DNA of 64,000 bases from Ovis canadensis (GCF_042477335.2 NC_091245.1:88264501-88328500), one strand, 5' to 3'; counted from the first letter of the stretch, positions 12,259-24,650 are shown. Notes: generated by a model from the sequence alone, not told the origin. Numbers and translations are program-made.

Positions 12259-12789
12259 GTTTCTCTGGAGAACCCTGACTAATACAGGTGGAACCTGAAA
12301 ATTTGCTTTATAAAAGGAGATCTCCCAGGTGATTTTGATTCTGACACCATTTGACAAACCCTCACTTACAGGATACAATCCTTTCAGCCCAATGTTCTGC
12401 TCCCACTTTTGTTAAATATCTCACCGTTACCCTCAAGAAGACAATGGCTTTGCTGCAGAACCTCTGTATTCTCTATTTATATACCAGCTTTTATAGTTTG
12501 AGCTTTAATTTCTGTCATTTGTATTGTGAAAACAATAATTGTATTCTTATTCTTGATATAAAATATATTAAAAATCTATAAATCAATAATTTATGTAATG
12601 TGCTTTTAAATATGCATGTGCATGAAATTTATAAATTAAATAGCAACAGTAGGAAAAAACATTTCTTTCAGATCAACATCCCCATCACCACCCCTGCCAT
12701 GCTTCCAGAGAAGCTGGTCCTCTGTCCCAGGCTGGGCTCCCTGAGGATGCCCTAATCATGCTAGTCTCTCTGCCTGGAAGGCTTTTTGT

Positions 12790-13150
12790 TCTTTTAACGT
12801 ATATTTATTGACGGTTCAGCCTGTGCCAGGCACTGTGCTATGCAATGTATCTCTTCCCCTCAAAGAAAAGCAATTGGTTCTTTCTCTGAGGGCCACAGCC
12901 CCTGAGCCTGTACTTGTATCATAGCCTCCTGCCATGATGTGTTAGTTGTCTACTTTCCTAGGCTGTGAAGCTTCTCAGATCCAGGATTGTATCTTGTTCA
13001 TCTTAGTATCTCAATCACTGGCACAGTGCCTGTTATCCAGTAGGAACTCAATGAATGCTGATGAATGAGTTCATAAATGAATGATGATAGTCCAGTGTCT
13101 GGTACATCACAGGTGATCAATAAATATTGGTTGAAATGCTATTGAATTGA
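12790..13150 (+). repeat. Old L2/MIR-like fragments
   Basis: A 'ttgacggttcagcctgtgcc' / 'aggcactgtgctatg' piece, then 'ctggcacagtgcctgttatc' and 'aactcaatgaatgctgatga' as in ancient LINE2/MIR 3' ends. Boundaries are vague. Confidence 0.5.
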
Positions 13151-14064
13151 AAATGCAGGTCACAAAACAGGTGCAGGAAGAATTTCAAGAAGGGTTTCTT
13201 GAAAACAGTCAAAAAGATACCAAAAGATCAAGGAGATGAACACTGAGGGGAAAAATAAAACATTGGATCTGACAAAAAAGGAAGTTAATGTTAAATCCTA
13301 GAAAAAAATAACAATTGACAAAATGTTTATCACAAAACCAAGAAGCAAAGATCAGTATTTACTTGCCTTCAGAGTGTCAGTGTTGCCTCTTTAAATCCTG
13401 TGACTGGGTACGTTCCTGTGTTAAAGTAAGTACCTAGTTAAAATGCCCACACATTAACCATCATAGCTTAAAAAGCTTTCACTCACACTTGAACTTAACT
13501 AGTTATCTTTCCTAAGATGGGACCACTCACTAGCTGAAGGGTTATCACCACAGTTATTTTCTCTCTCCATTCATTCTTTGAACACATATTTATTCTGCTA
13601 CAAACTGTGCTGAGGAGAGTCCATCCTTCAGCTAATGGAGCAGATTGTATTCATGGAACTTGTTTGTACTTGTGGCTCCATTTTTCAAATTCTGAATCCT
13701 ACATCTGCCTTGATTCCCAGAGCAGTTTAACCGCTGGGAAATTCCTCTCAGGACACAAAACACTTCTTACCATTTGCTGAACCAAAAACATCAGCACAGG
13801 CAGCTAGGTTACCTCCCTTGAGTGGAAACACTGCCCAGAGTTCATCCTAGGGAACTCTGGTTTACATTCTGTGGTCGAATTAAGATGAATCCTTCTTTAC
13901 TGTAGGATTTGCTACAGTTTTTTTTTTTTTCTTGCCAGAGTGTTTTATATGCAAAGATACATTGGGGAGCCTTGAACGATACAGCATCAAGTATTTTCTA
14001 AACTCATTTGACTCTTTATCTCGGGACCATTTTATGGGATATTGGGAAATACTGATATAGATTA

Positions 14065-14600
14065 TGTTCATTCATTCATTCATCAAACAAAAACTTGTAT
14101 CAATAGTGTGCCTGATGGTGTGCTAACAACTGTGGATAAAATGGTAACCAGACACACACAGTACCGTCCTTAATGAAAGCTTGGGGGGAGAAAGACATAA
14201 ATCAAATGCACTAAATTGTAAATAAAATAATTACAACAAGTGTAAAATTGCAATTGTGACAGGTGCAATGAAGGAGAGGCACATCACATGGCAAATGAGA
14301 GCCTATAATAGGGGACTTCAGTCTAGTCAGGGAAGGCTGCCCTGAGGAGGCAACCTGGAAATGATCCCTGAAGTATGAATAGGAGTTCACATGGTGATGA
14401 GGGTAGAAAAGAGCATACGCCCTGGGAAGGGAGGGAGTTCAATGAGTGTGTGGGACAGAAAGAAGGCCAATGGGAAATGCAGGGCAAAATGAGGCAAGAA
14501 TGGTAGAAAGGGTCAAACCATATAGGGCCTTGTAGGGCATATTAAGAATTCTTATCTTTATCTGCGGAGCAATGGAAACTATCAGATTTGTGTTTTGGAA
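14065..14600 (+). repeat. LINE2 (L2) 3' segment
   Basis: The order matches L2 3' ends: cattcattcattcatcaaac, gtgtgctaacaactgtgg, gggaaggctgccctgaggag, atagggccttgtagggcata, gcaatggaaactatcaga. Confidence 0.6.
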
Positions 14601-15749
14601 AGATCGTTCAGGGTTACACAGTAAGGAAATTTAGGGTCAGAACCGTTATGAAACATTGCTTGGACTTAGAATTCTACCCTGTGCATTCTTTATGGTCTGG
14701 AATTCTACAAGGAACACGCATAACTCCCCTGACTACCCCAGCCCACACTGAGTTCTCTTATCACTAAACTTCTATACTTGACTTAATTTAAATTTTTTTT
14801 TCATTTTAATAATTCAGTGACAAATTTTAAATGTACGTGATTTTTGTTCTCATCCAAGCAAATTCTTGGTAGGGTTCGTGTCATACAATTTCTCTCTGTA
14901 CTTTGACTATGCTGGGTACATAGAACATACTTTGAAAAAGATTGATTAGTTAAAGGAGCTCATAATTTTTAAAATGTCACGGAAATACTGTCCATGGTCA
15001 TGGGCAAACATATGCAAACATTTGTAGAAGTCTTCTGTTTCCAGTAGGTTATTTACGGCTGTGTCGAGGGGCTGGGTTTCCCCAGAGCTGGTTTCTTCTT
15101 GCTAATAGTGGGCTCACAGAGATGGCTCATGAGATCTCAGAACTGTATTGCATTTCTGTGAGAAAAGTTATGTACTAAACACACCAGGAAATATAGAATC
15201 TACAACTTTTTGTTCAACTGAAACACAGTTGGTGACAGAAGCACTCACACTCTATCAGTGTTTATAGGTGGATGGAATTTGACATGAAAGATATAGGAAG
15301 ACACATAGGATACACCATCCAGAGCTCTTTAAATTGGAATCTCCACCTGACATAGGAGCAGCAAGAGGATTTTGCCTAATACTCAATAAGGAGCAGCAAA
15401 TAAAGCTTTTATTGCCTCTGACTTTAGAAGTTTTGTCCAATAACTGAGAATCTGTGAATTCCCATCTCCACTGCAAGACTGCTAATTTTCACCTCTAAAC
15501 TGCCTACAATCAAATGAAATACTTTCTTCCAGTTGTTATAAACTACTGAGGTTAAAGTACCACCCTCAAGCAGGCAGATACTAACACAGTTACTATATGT
15601 ATTCTATGTTAGTGACTCAAAGAGTTGTTTATATCATTTGTTATAATTTTTTGGTATAAATTGTTCCCTGTCAGAGTATTGTATCTGTTTGTAACACAGA
15701 AAGGGAGAAAAGATATGGGGGGCAATCTGCAGTGTCATCCCTAATATGT

Positions 15750-16803
15750 AAGAACAGCCTTCTGAATGGGAGAAAATAATAGCAAATGAAGCAACTGACA
15801 AACAACTAATCTCAAAAATATACAAGCAACTTATGCAGCTCAATTCCAGAAAAATAAACGACCCAATCAAAAAATGGGCCAAAGAACTAAATAGACATTT
15901 CTCCAAAGAAGACATATGAATGGCTAACAAACACATGAAAAGATGCTCAACATCACTCATTATTAGAGAAATGCAAATCAAAATCACAATGAGGTACCAC
16001 TTCACACCAGTCAGAATGTCTGCGATCCAAAAATCTGCAAGCAATAAATGCTGGAGAGGGTGTGGAGAAAAGGGAACCCTCCTACACTGTTGGTGGGAAT
16101 GCAAACTAGTACAGCCACTATGGAGAACAGTGTGGAGATTCCTTAAAAAATTGCAAATAGAACTACCTTATGACCCAGCAATCCCACTTCTGGGCATACA
16201 CACCAAGGAAACCAGAATGGAAAGAGACACATGTACCCCAATGTTCATCGCAGCACTGTTTATAATAGCCAGGACACGGAAACAACCTAGATGTCCATCA
16301 GCAGATGAATGGATAAGAAAGCTGTGGTACATATACACAATGGAGTATTACTCAGCCGATAAAAAGAATTCATTTGAATCAGTTCTGATGAGATGGATGA
16401 AACTGGAGCCAATTATACAGAGTGAAGTAAGCCAGAAAGAAAAACACCAATACAGTATACTAACACACATATATGGAATTTAGGAAGATGACAATGACGA
16501 CCCTGTATGCAAGACAGGAAAAAAGACACAGATGTGTATAACGGACTTTTGGACTCAGAGGGAGAGGGAGAGGGTGGGATGATTTGGGAGAATGGCATTC
16601 TAACATGTATACTATCATGTAAGAACTGAATCGCCAGTCTATGTCTAACGCAGGATACAGCATGCTTGGGGCTGGTGCATGGGGATGACCCAGAGAGATG
16701 TTATGGGGAGGGAGGTGGGAGGGGGGGGTCATGTTTGGGAACGCATGTAAGAATTAAAGATTTTAAAATTTAAAAAATAAAAAACTAAAAAAAAAAAAAA
16801 AAC
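15750..16803 (+). mobile_element. 5'-truncated L1 LINE, ORF2 C-terminus and poly(A)
   Basis: A bovine-type L1 3' end. The frame at 15,920-16,483 encodes the ORF2 C-terminal region ([30 protein letters not shown]), followed by the 3' UTR and an A tail at about 16,786-16,802. The endonuclease and reverse transcriptase domains are absent, so it is a dead 5' truncation. Confidence 0.92.
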
Positions 16804-16889
16804 GACTTCAAATCAAATGCTTTCACAGGCTTGGGAAAAAAACCAAACCTACACATATTATTCTTCTTAAATACTTGTAAAACAAATTG

Positions 16890-17290
16890 GATCTCTAAGC
16901 CTCAGTTTCCTTTACCTGATAAAGAAGCTGGGGGTGGGGGTGTACTTCCCTGGTGGCCCAGTGGTTGAAAAGCCACCTGTCAGTGCAGGGGACGTGGGCT
17001 TAATCCCTGGTCCAGGAAGCTCCCACATGCTGTGGGGCAACTAAACTTGGGGGCCACAGCTACTGAGCCTGTGCTCTAGGGCCTGTGCTCCACAGCAGGA
17101 AAAGCCACTGCAATAAGTCCACTTGCTACCAAAATTTGTTTAAAAAAGGCATTAAAATAAAAGGGAGGATTATAAGCCTGCCTATCTCCTTGGGTCATTG
17201 TGAGGGTGAAGCAAGCCAATGGCAGAAAAGTTTGAGCAGAATACCTGGTATGTAGTATACGCTCAGTAAAGTCTGGCTTTGATTTTTATT
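16890..17290 (-). repeat. MIR (antisense) split by CHR-2
   Basis: taagcctcagtttcctttac ends near 16,940; it resumes at about 17,160 with ggaggattataagcctgcct, gtgagggtgaagcaagccaa. Confidence 0.65.
16945..17155 (+). mobile_element. CHR-2-type SINE
   Basis: acttccctggtggcccagtg, ttaatccctggtccaggaag, ctcccacatgctgtggggca, gcaggaaaagccactgcaat. Confidence 0.85.
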
Positions 17291-17609
17291 ATGTATTTGT
17301 GAATTATGTAATCTGATTTGTTTGTTCAGGCTTCAACCTGCTGGAGAGCCATTTCATTTCCGACAACCTGGTTCATACGGGATGCATTGGAAAGTGTCCC
17401 ACAGGGGGACTTAGTTAGTAGATTTAAGTTCCATCCCACACCTTGCAGATTTACATGCCAGGTTCAGAAAATCAGAGAACATAGAACTACAAGGTTTTTA
17501 TGAAAGGTAGATGTTGTCCAGAGAAGCCAGGACTCCAGAATTGGCCTATGGTTCCTTTCCCTTGGACTCTTTCTTTAAATTGAAATAAACAAAAACTACC
17601 ACCACCACC

Positions 17610-17740
17610 AGCAACTGCAATTAGCCTCTTGAACCTTAGTCTCCCAACCTGCAATTAAGATAATCACATTTGCCCTAACTCATATAATTACTATGAGGAT
17701 CAGATTGGATAATATAAGTGAAATCATGAAATGACAGTTT
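17610..17740 (-). repeat. MIR-like fragment (antisense)
   Basis: cttgaaccttagtctcccaa, gcaattaagataatcacatt, ttactatgaggatcagattg: the order of an antisense MIR. Confidence 0.5.
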
Positions 17741-18169
17741 TCATCGAAGCTTGCTAAGTACCTTGAGCCTTCCATGCATTGTGTCATGTAATTCACCCAG
17801 TACATAGTTGTGGAACAGACTGTTGGTGGCCCCAATGCCTGTTCTCCCTCTTTCTCCTTAAAGACCCCTGATTCTTATCTGGGCTAAAGTATATAGAGTA
17901 TACTTCCCAGCCTTCTTTTCTAAGTGGGACCAGAGGTCTATGTTTTGGCAAATGAGATAGAAGCAGAATTTTAGTGAGTTACTTCCAGGTGGTCTTAAGA
18001 GGAGGACATGCAGTTATTCCTCCCATCATCTGCCCTACTGGGTGCCAGCAATGCTTATTTGATGGCTGGAATTTGAAAAGCTATATTATTAATATAATAC
18101 ATCCTGTGGTAGCATAAGGATTGCAGGGCATCAAAGTAGAAGAAAATAATCCATTCCTTGAAAGTTTTC

Positions 18170-19175
18170 TGATAACATGGAAGAGTCATAGTAACATTAT
18201 GAATGAAAAATGCAAGCCTCAGGAAGATTATAGATACAAATTAGTATAAAGTTACAAAACAAGGGAAACTAAAATAATATACTTTAAAGGGATATATGTG
18301 CATGTACATGAGTGCACCCATGTACACATATATTAAGGAATTTTTAAAAATCCACTTTTATATATATTTTCCCCAAACTTCATGACAGGGACTTTAAAAT
18401 TCCTTAAAAAAATTTTTTTAAGTTCTCTAAACAAGGGATAGCTAAACATCAGATTCAGGATAGTAGCTATCTATGAGGGTAGGCAATGGATAAGGGAGGA
18501 ACATTTAGGTAGATATAAAATACTGGTAACTATTTCTTGGACTGAGTGATAGGTTCATGGGTATGTACTGTTTTGATAAGTAAATTCCATGAGTGGACCA
18601 CTAATGATTATGTCTCAGGAACTGAGGATTATGATAAATCCAATTCTAAAGTTCAAAGAGAAAATATACTAGTTAACAGCAACGCATGCTTACTGTGTGC
18701 CAGGCACTCTTCTAAGCTCTTTATACAGTCAGATGAGCCACGGTTGGCTGAATCCAAGGACACAAAACCTGTGGATACTGAGGGTCAAACTGTATGTTTT
18801 AACCCATTTAATCCTCCTGGTAAAGAGGTTTTACGATTATTCTCATCTTATAGATGAGAAAATAAAGGCCCAGAGACATTGATAGTAATTCTTTTGAGAC
18901 CTACAGCAGAGCTGGCATTTAATCCAGGCTGGCTGTTTCCAAAGTTCATGCTCTTAGCCACTGCCCTATAAAATGTCTAAATAAATGAAAGAGATAATTA
19001 TATTAGGGCTTAGTCATGTAGAAAAAATTATAGCAGTCTTTCTGTAACACTGTTAAAGGGTGAACCACATGCATAGCTTAAGTATACTAAAACCCACTGA
19101 ATTGTATGTTTTAAATGGGTGAACTTTATGGTATGTAAATTATATCTTAATAAAGCTATTTTTAAAAAACCATAC
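18170..19175 (+). repeat. Old L1 (L1M-type) 3' UTR with embedded MIR
   Basis: The end reads aaacccactgaattgtatgt, tttaaatgggtgaactttat, ggtatgtaaattatatctta, ataaagc, characteristic of L1M 3' ends. A MIR (tgcttactgtgtgccaggca ... gatgagaaaataaaggccc) occupies about 18,680-18,970 and itself holds an unrelated insert near 18,733-18,795. Confidence 0.55.
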
Positions 19176-19639
19176 AAACCACAAACAAGTGACTTTATAG
19201 TGCAAACTGTGTCCTAAATGATTGTTTGCTATTTTAGGGATTTCATATATGTCTATGGGTAAAACACACACTTTTTCTGGAGAGCAAACAAAACAAATCT
19301 GTCAAGGCCACTCATTTTATGAAAGAAAATGAAACAGAAAAATTTAATTCAAGACTGTGAGTGGGAAATTTAAAAAAAATTTTCCAGCTTCAGGCCTCTT
19401 TGCATCTGCCAGGAAATCAAAGGGCTCTCAGCTCCCAAGGTAAATTTCATATTGCAGTCATAATTGTCTCTGTGTGTATTGAGGATACACAAACAATAAA
19501 ACCTAGGAAGGAAGAGGGTAGAAAGAACACATTTGACAGGAAACATACTGATATCTTTTCATTGCACAGCTTTCTTCCTTGAATGTAACTTTCATTTTTG
19601 CTTTTCCTTTTTAATCTAAAACTGATTCTAAAGGAGATG

Positions 19640-20030
19640 GAGAAAGCACTTTATTTAGACAGCTAGGGGCTTTGAGTTGTACAGCTCCAAGGGGTCAACA
19701 TTGAAGCCACAATGGGCAATGGCAGCTTTTCCTCAACACTATTTTTTGGTCTTTGACAAGGCACTAAAAGGAGAGATCATCTTGCTGCTATGATGTTCAG
19801 GGAATCTGTTGGTAGCTTAACTCTGTTTTCATGACCGCTGAAAGATCCTCTTCACCCAGGTCAGTTATCCTCACAAATCTGGCCATAGACCACAAGGAGA
19901 GCAGATGAAAGCCTGGACTGGACCTCAACAACTCCATCACCAGCAGTAGAAAAAGTGTTCAAAGTCTTGCCCCTCTAAACCGTGGGTCACTTTTATCCTC
20001 TCTCAGCCCTCTCAAAAGCACATGTGTGAA
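19640..20030 (-). pseudogene. Possible old processed pseudogene of unknown parent
   Basis: On the minus strand a GC-richer tract ends in AATAAA (19,655-19,650), then GTGCTTTCTCC and a decayed A-rich region (ttaaaaaggaaaagcaaaaa). That layout is that of a retrocopied mRNA 3' end. Partial frames (for example VMELLRSSPGFHLLSLWSMA) are broken by stops. I cannot name the parent gene, and the call is tentative. Confidence 0.3.
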
Positions 20031-20153
20031 TACAGGCTGATATAACCTCACTAAGCCACTTCATACTTTAAAGAACACAAAGGAAATGAAAACAAAATAA
20101 ATCACTTAACTACAGCTTGGATCAACGTCATGTCATTCATTATTCAGTTCTGT

Positions 20154-20155
<2 letters not shown>

Positions 20156-20189
<34 letters not shown>

Positions 20190-20211
20190 CGCGCGCGCGC
20201 ACACACACACA
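20156..20211. repeat. (CA)n-(CG)n-(CA)n microsatellite
   Basis: About 30 bases of CA, then GGCGCGCGCGCGC, then CA again. Alternating purine-pyrimidine throughout except one AGG step, a strong Z-DNA-forming composition. Confidence 0.95.
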
Positions 20212-20412
20212 ACATTTTGGCTCTGTTACTGATAATAGAATCCAGGCCTTTTCATACCTATCCATTAAACTTACCAGTCCTCTTGATATCAGATAGGCTA
20301 TTACCTCCCCTCTGGCGCCCCCTACCCCCACCCCAGATAAGCATTCCTACCATAGCCACTTGCAGGCAATATCTTCCATCAAGTTCCTTGATGTTTCAAA
20401 TAGCAAGCCACT

Positions 20413-20650
20413 AAGCCTCCCACAGAGGGAGGAGCCTGGTAGGCTGCAGTCCATGGGGTCGCTAGGAGTCGGACAGGACTGAGTAGCTTCACTTTCACTT
20501 TTCACTTTCATCCATTGGAGAAGGAAATGGAAACCCACTCCAGTATTCTTGCCTGGAGAATCCCAGGGACGGGGGAGCCTGGTGGGCTGTCGTCTGTAGG
20601 GTTGCACAGAGTTGGACACGACTGAAGCGACTCAGCAACAGCAACAGCAA
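20413..20650 (+). mobile_element. Bov-A2-type SINE
   Basis: ggagcctggtaggctgcagt, ttcactttcacttttcactt, ccactccagtattcttgcct, gactgaagcgactcagcaac. Confidence 0.9.
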
Positions 20651-20857
20651 AGCCTCGCAGAGCCTCAGGCATGGCAGTATCATCCTCTGAATTCTCTCCC
20701 TCAATTCTTGTGCTCCTTCAGTCCCTACGAGACTTGGGATACTATACTTATTTGGTCATTATTTTTACTTAAAAAAAAAAAAATCAGTGAGTCACCTAAG
20801 CAGGTCAATTTAGGCCAAAAACAGTCGCCCTGGACACTGATTTATTTAGGTTAGCTA

Positions 20858-21045
20858 TTGCTGTTGTTGTTCAGTCGGTTGCTCAGTCGTGTCCCACATG
20901 TGAACCCATGGACTGCAGCACACCAGGCTTCGCTGTCCTTCACCAACTCCCAGAGTTTACTCAAACTCATGTCCATTGAGTCGATGATGCCCTTCAACTA
21001 TCTCATCCTGTGGACCCCTTCCCCTCCTGCCTTTAATCTTTCCTA
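20858..21045 (-). mobile_element. BovB LINE 3' end fragment (antisense)
   Basis: ttgttgttcagtcggttgct, accaactcccagagtttact, caaactcatgtccattgagt, cgatgatgccc: the BovB 3' terminal sequence. Confidence 0.85.
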
Positions 21046-21884
21046 GGTTAGCTATAAAAGATAATGGTTAACCAGATAATGGCTTAGCTTCAATTCTGTG
21101 TTGTGTTCTATTAATATAACCTTGAAACAGATGAAAATCCCCTATGTAAAGTCTTTTTTCTTTTGAATAATTTTTTTTAATTGGCCTAAATTAAAAAAAA
21201 AATTCTATCTTTAAGTATCATTTCCCACTAAAAGAACCAGAATTACTTGGAGAAATGGTTTATTTCATTTCCGAGGCCAATAAGCTTGGAACAAAATAAT
21301 GAAGAGGGGGAAGAATAAGAGGACAACGCAGATGAAATAAGATTGACATGATCTGAAAATGGCTGAAATGTTGGGTACAAGGCAGCATTGTACTTTTGTA
21401 CATTTTTTAGTTTTTCCATAAAAAGTTTTTTAAGGAAAGCTAAAAATAATTGCTATTTTGAAAAACATGAGTAGCAATATCATGCACATAGTAAAACAAG
21501 TATTAATAACGCATAAAGCTATATAATGAAAATTTGAGTCCTTCTCCCACCCAGACCCTCAACTCCCCTCTCAGCATGATCTCAGTAATTTCCTAAGTAG
21601 TCTCAATTGTTTCTATGAATATATATATATAAAATGTACAAACACATGAACAGGCATATCATTTTTTAAGACTACAAATGGTACCATAATATACACACCA
21701 TACCACGCCTTATGAAGTTATTTTAACAGTTTTAATACAATGACTATGTCTGCACATTATAATATCATATAAATGCTTTTGCATATTTGGTTTCTTTTAA
21801 GCTTTTATGGTCTACTCCAGATAAAAGGCTCACATCTTCACTTTCTCCAAATTTCTTAAAAATGCAAGGCTAAACAGTTTTCTG

Positions 21885-22865
21885 ACCTGCCTCTTGAGAA
21901 ATTTGTATGCAGGTCAGGAAGCAACAGTTAGAACTGGACATGGAACAACAGACTGGTTCCAAATAGGAAAAGGAGTACGTCAATGCTGAATATTGTCACC
22001 CTGCTTATTTAACTTCTATGCAGAATACGTCGTGAGAAATGCTGGGCTGGAAGAAGCACAAGCTGGAATCAAGATTTCCTGGAGAAATATCAATAACTTC
22101 AGATACGCAGATGACACCACCCTTATGGCAGAAAGTGGAGAGGAACTAAAAAGCCTCTTGATGAAAGAGAAAGTAGAGAGTGAAAAAGTTGGCTTAAAGC
22201 TCAACATTCAGAAAACGAAGATCATGGCATCTGGTCCCATCACTTCATGGCAAATAGATGGGGAAACAGTGTCAGATTTTATTTTGGGGGGCTCCAAAAT
22301 CACTGCAGATGGTGACTGCAGCCATGATATTAAAAGACGCTTACTCCTTGGAAGAAAAGTCATGATCAACCTAGATAGCATATTGAAAAGCAGAGACATT
22401 TCTTTGCCAACAAAGATCCGTCTAATCAAGGCTATGGTTTTTCCAGTGGTCATGTATGGCTGTGAGAGTTGGACTGTGAAGAAAGCTGAGCGCCGAAGAA
22501 TTGATGCTTTTGAACTGTGGTGTTGGAGAAGACTCTTGAGAGTCCCTTGGACTGCAAGGAGATCCAACCAGTCCATTCTGAAGGAGATCAGCCCTGGGAT
22601 TTCTTTGGAAGGAATGATGCTAAAGCTGAAACTCCAGTACTTTGGCCACCTCATGCGAAGAGTTGACTCAATGGAAAAGACTGATGCTGGGAGAGATTGG
22701 GGGCAGAAGGGGATGACAGAGGATGAGATGGCTGGATGGCATCACTGACTTGATGGACATGAGTTTGGGTAAATTCAGGGAGTTGGTGATGGACAGGGAG
22801 GCCCGGCATGCTGCGATTTATGGGGTCGCAAAGAGTCGGACATGACTGAGCGACTGAACTGAACT
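21885..22865 (+). mobile_element. BovB LINE 3' part with reverse-transcriptase C-terminal frame
   Basis: A 251-codon open frame (21,993-22,748) encodes the C-terminal part of BovB ORF2. It contains the catalytic YADD (FRYADDTTLMAESGEEL) and ends shortly after FGHLMRRVDSMEKTDAGRDW. An in-frame TGA occurs just upstream, at about 21,987, and the N-terminal endonuclease is missing, so it is a 5'-truncated, inactive copy. It ends with gactgagcgactgaactg. BovB is the retrotransposon believed to have entered ruminants horizontally. Confidence 0.95.
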
Positions 22866-23549
22866 GAGTTTTCAGTCTCTAAAAGTTTCAAAGTTTAGGT
22901 TTCAGTTTGGGGGACCTAGTTACCTCAAAAGATGTCATGTTTAAAAACATGTCACACTGTCTCCTACAGATAGAATCTTGAGAGATGCAGTTGAAGAAAG
23001 GATCTATACAAGAATCCCCTTTCCTCTGCCCAGAGGACTTGAGGAGGAATGCATAAAAGCTTAGCCCTGTGATGAACTCAGCACTACCTCCCTTCATCGG
23101 ATAGAAACTGTACCTTTTCTCAACTCGGTATCACCAGCACCCCACACAAGAGCTTTACTGTCTGACACAATGAAGGTCTATGGAAAGAAATTTGGGTTAA
23201 AACGGCGAATGATTTTCAGAGTCAAAAGAGATGGACTTAGATAGCAAGGTGGCTGTTCTACCCTGTTCTGAAGGTGAGGGCACGTACAAGAAACCACAGG
23301 AAAAAACGCGACACATCTGCAGGCAGCAAAGTACATTCATTTCATTCGATTATTTACCAGGGAAGGTTGTTAACATATAAAAATCTAACGCAGCTATATT
23401 ATCGGACAAAACCCGAAATCTACGTGAATTTGCAACATAAATCAGGAAGCCCAGACTCGTCCGTCGTGGCCCGAGTCCCCACCCTGCCTATAGGAGTCGA
23501 AACTGGAAGCTTCAGTCTCTCTTTTTCCTAGGTTACCCCAGGACACTCG
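22866..23549. other. Unique DNA before the CpG island
   Basis: No gene or recognised repeat. CpG content begins to rise after about 23,450. Confidence 0.5.
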
Positions 23550-23769
23550 GGCGGGAACGAATCGCACCGAGCAGTGCCGACTTCCAGCCTGGGCTAAGCA
23601 CCAGCTCCAGAGCTGCGGGACCCCAAAGGCCTGAGCTCAGCTTACGACCCGCCCCGCCCCCGGGCGTTAGTGTGACCCGGCCCTTCCTGAACTGTGAACC
23701 TGGCCCTACCGGCGCCGCGGGCCCCAGTGCGCTTTCTTGCGTACGGTGGGTGGGGCTTTTAAAGGCCGT

Positions 23770-23892
23770 TCACGCAAAGGCCAACGGCGCTAAGATGGTG
23801 TCCGCTGGGCGCCCCGGGACGGTTTCCTGAAGGATTCGCGGGCCCAGCGGTGGGAGGGAAGAGGCAGAAGCCCAGCGCCTGGTCCCACACAG
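23770..23892 (+). other. Possible upstream non-coding first exon
   Basis: A GC-rich segment follows a TTTTAAA box (about 23,757), contains a YY1-like AAGATGG at 23,792-23,798 and ends at a consensus-like donor cacacag|gtagga (gt at 23,893). This arrangement resembles an alternative first exon. The only ATG inside (23,795) gives an 11-codon frame. Speculative. Confidence 0.3.
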
Positions 23893-24038
23893 GTAGGAGG
23901 TAGGAAGCCTAGAAGTTCTGAGATCCGAGGGCCAAACCCCAACCAAGTACGCCGTGGGAGCGAACAAATGTTGGAAAGGAAAACGCCGAACGCAGAAAGG
24001 CGGAACGGTCTCATGGTCACCATTTCGCGACGTCTAAG

Positions 24039-24046
24039 TGACGTCG
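24039..24046. promoter_or_regulatory. CRE-like TGACGTCG site
   Basis: TGACGTCG, one base from the palindromic cAMP-response element TGACGTCA, lies in the CpG-rich segment upstream of the CCAAT array. It is a sequence match only. Confidence 0.4.
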
Positions 24047-24235
24047 CACAGCAAGCGCGTATTCTACTCTTTCACCTTCAGACAGCCTCCTCATTGTAAG
24101 AGCCTACGCCTTTAAGCGAGTGATGGACAGTTATTTCGGCCTATCAACTTCATCGTCAACATCCAATCAGATTTAAACTTCTTTCAGCCGCCGGAGGAGT
24201 TGGAAGAAAGGCATCGAAAGAGGGAGCTTTCTCTC

Positions 24236-24245
24236 TCTCGCGAGA
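24236..24245. promoter_or_regulatory. TCTCGCGAGA palindrome (BANP/Kaiso-type element)
   Basis: A perfect 10-bp palindrome, TCTCGCGAGA, lies about 450 bp upstream of the probable RBM15 start site. This core is the known recognition sequence of BANP at unmethylated CpG-island promoters (previously attributed to ZBTB33/Kaiso). The match is seen directly; occupancy is inferred. Confidence 0.75.
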
Positions 24246-24335
24246 TCGCTGTGAGCCGGCCTCTCAGACAAAAAAAAAATGCTAGAACATATGGCCTGAC
24301 TTCCCAAATAGTAGGTTAAAGGACGGGGTCATAAA

Positions 24336-24650
24336 CCAATGAAAGTTATGAGGAGGCGGGATCACTGCTTTCGCCCCGCAAGAAGTACCGTTAGAGGGCG
24401 GACTTTTTGTCCAATCAACGCCTCCAGACTTTGGGTCAGGTGACCATCGAGTGCAAGGGGCGGAGCTACAGTCTGGCGCGAGGAACCGTTAAGATGGACA
24501 ACGAATATAACCAATGAGGTACTCTGACTAGGGCGTTGAGAACCCAATAACAGTGGTTGGGCGGGCGCCTTCCCGGAGCGCGGGGAGATGTAAAGACAGA
24601 CAAATAGTTTTCCCAATGAGACTGTAGAAGAGCGGAGCTAATTGACCAAT
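24336..24650 (+). promoter_or_regulatory. Array of six CCAAT boxes (NF-Y) upstream of RBM15
   Basis: CCAAT pentamers in the same orientation occur at 24,336, 24,411, 24,511, 24,544, 24,613 and 24,646. Most read CCAATGA or CCAATCA, the preferred NF-Y contexts, and GC-rich boxes (GGAGGCGGG, GGGCGGGC, GGGGCGGGACC) lie between them. A further CCAATCAG lies at about 24,165. This is an unusually dense NF-Y promoter array. Confidence 0.75.

Noticed and set aside
15920-16483. 187-codon open frame as a host gene
   Set aside because: It encodes the C-terminus of L1 ORF2 and is followed by an L1 3' UTR and poly(A) tail.
21993-22748. 251-codon frame as a novel reverse transcriptase system
   Set aside because: Sequence and 3' end are those of the BovB LINE, and the element is truncated at its 5' end.
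23792-23827. ATG at 23,795 as the RBM15 start
   Set aside because: The frame ends after 11 codons and is not linked to the RBM15 frame.
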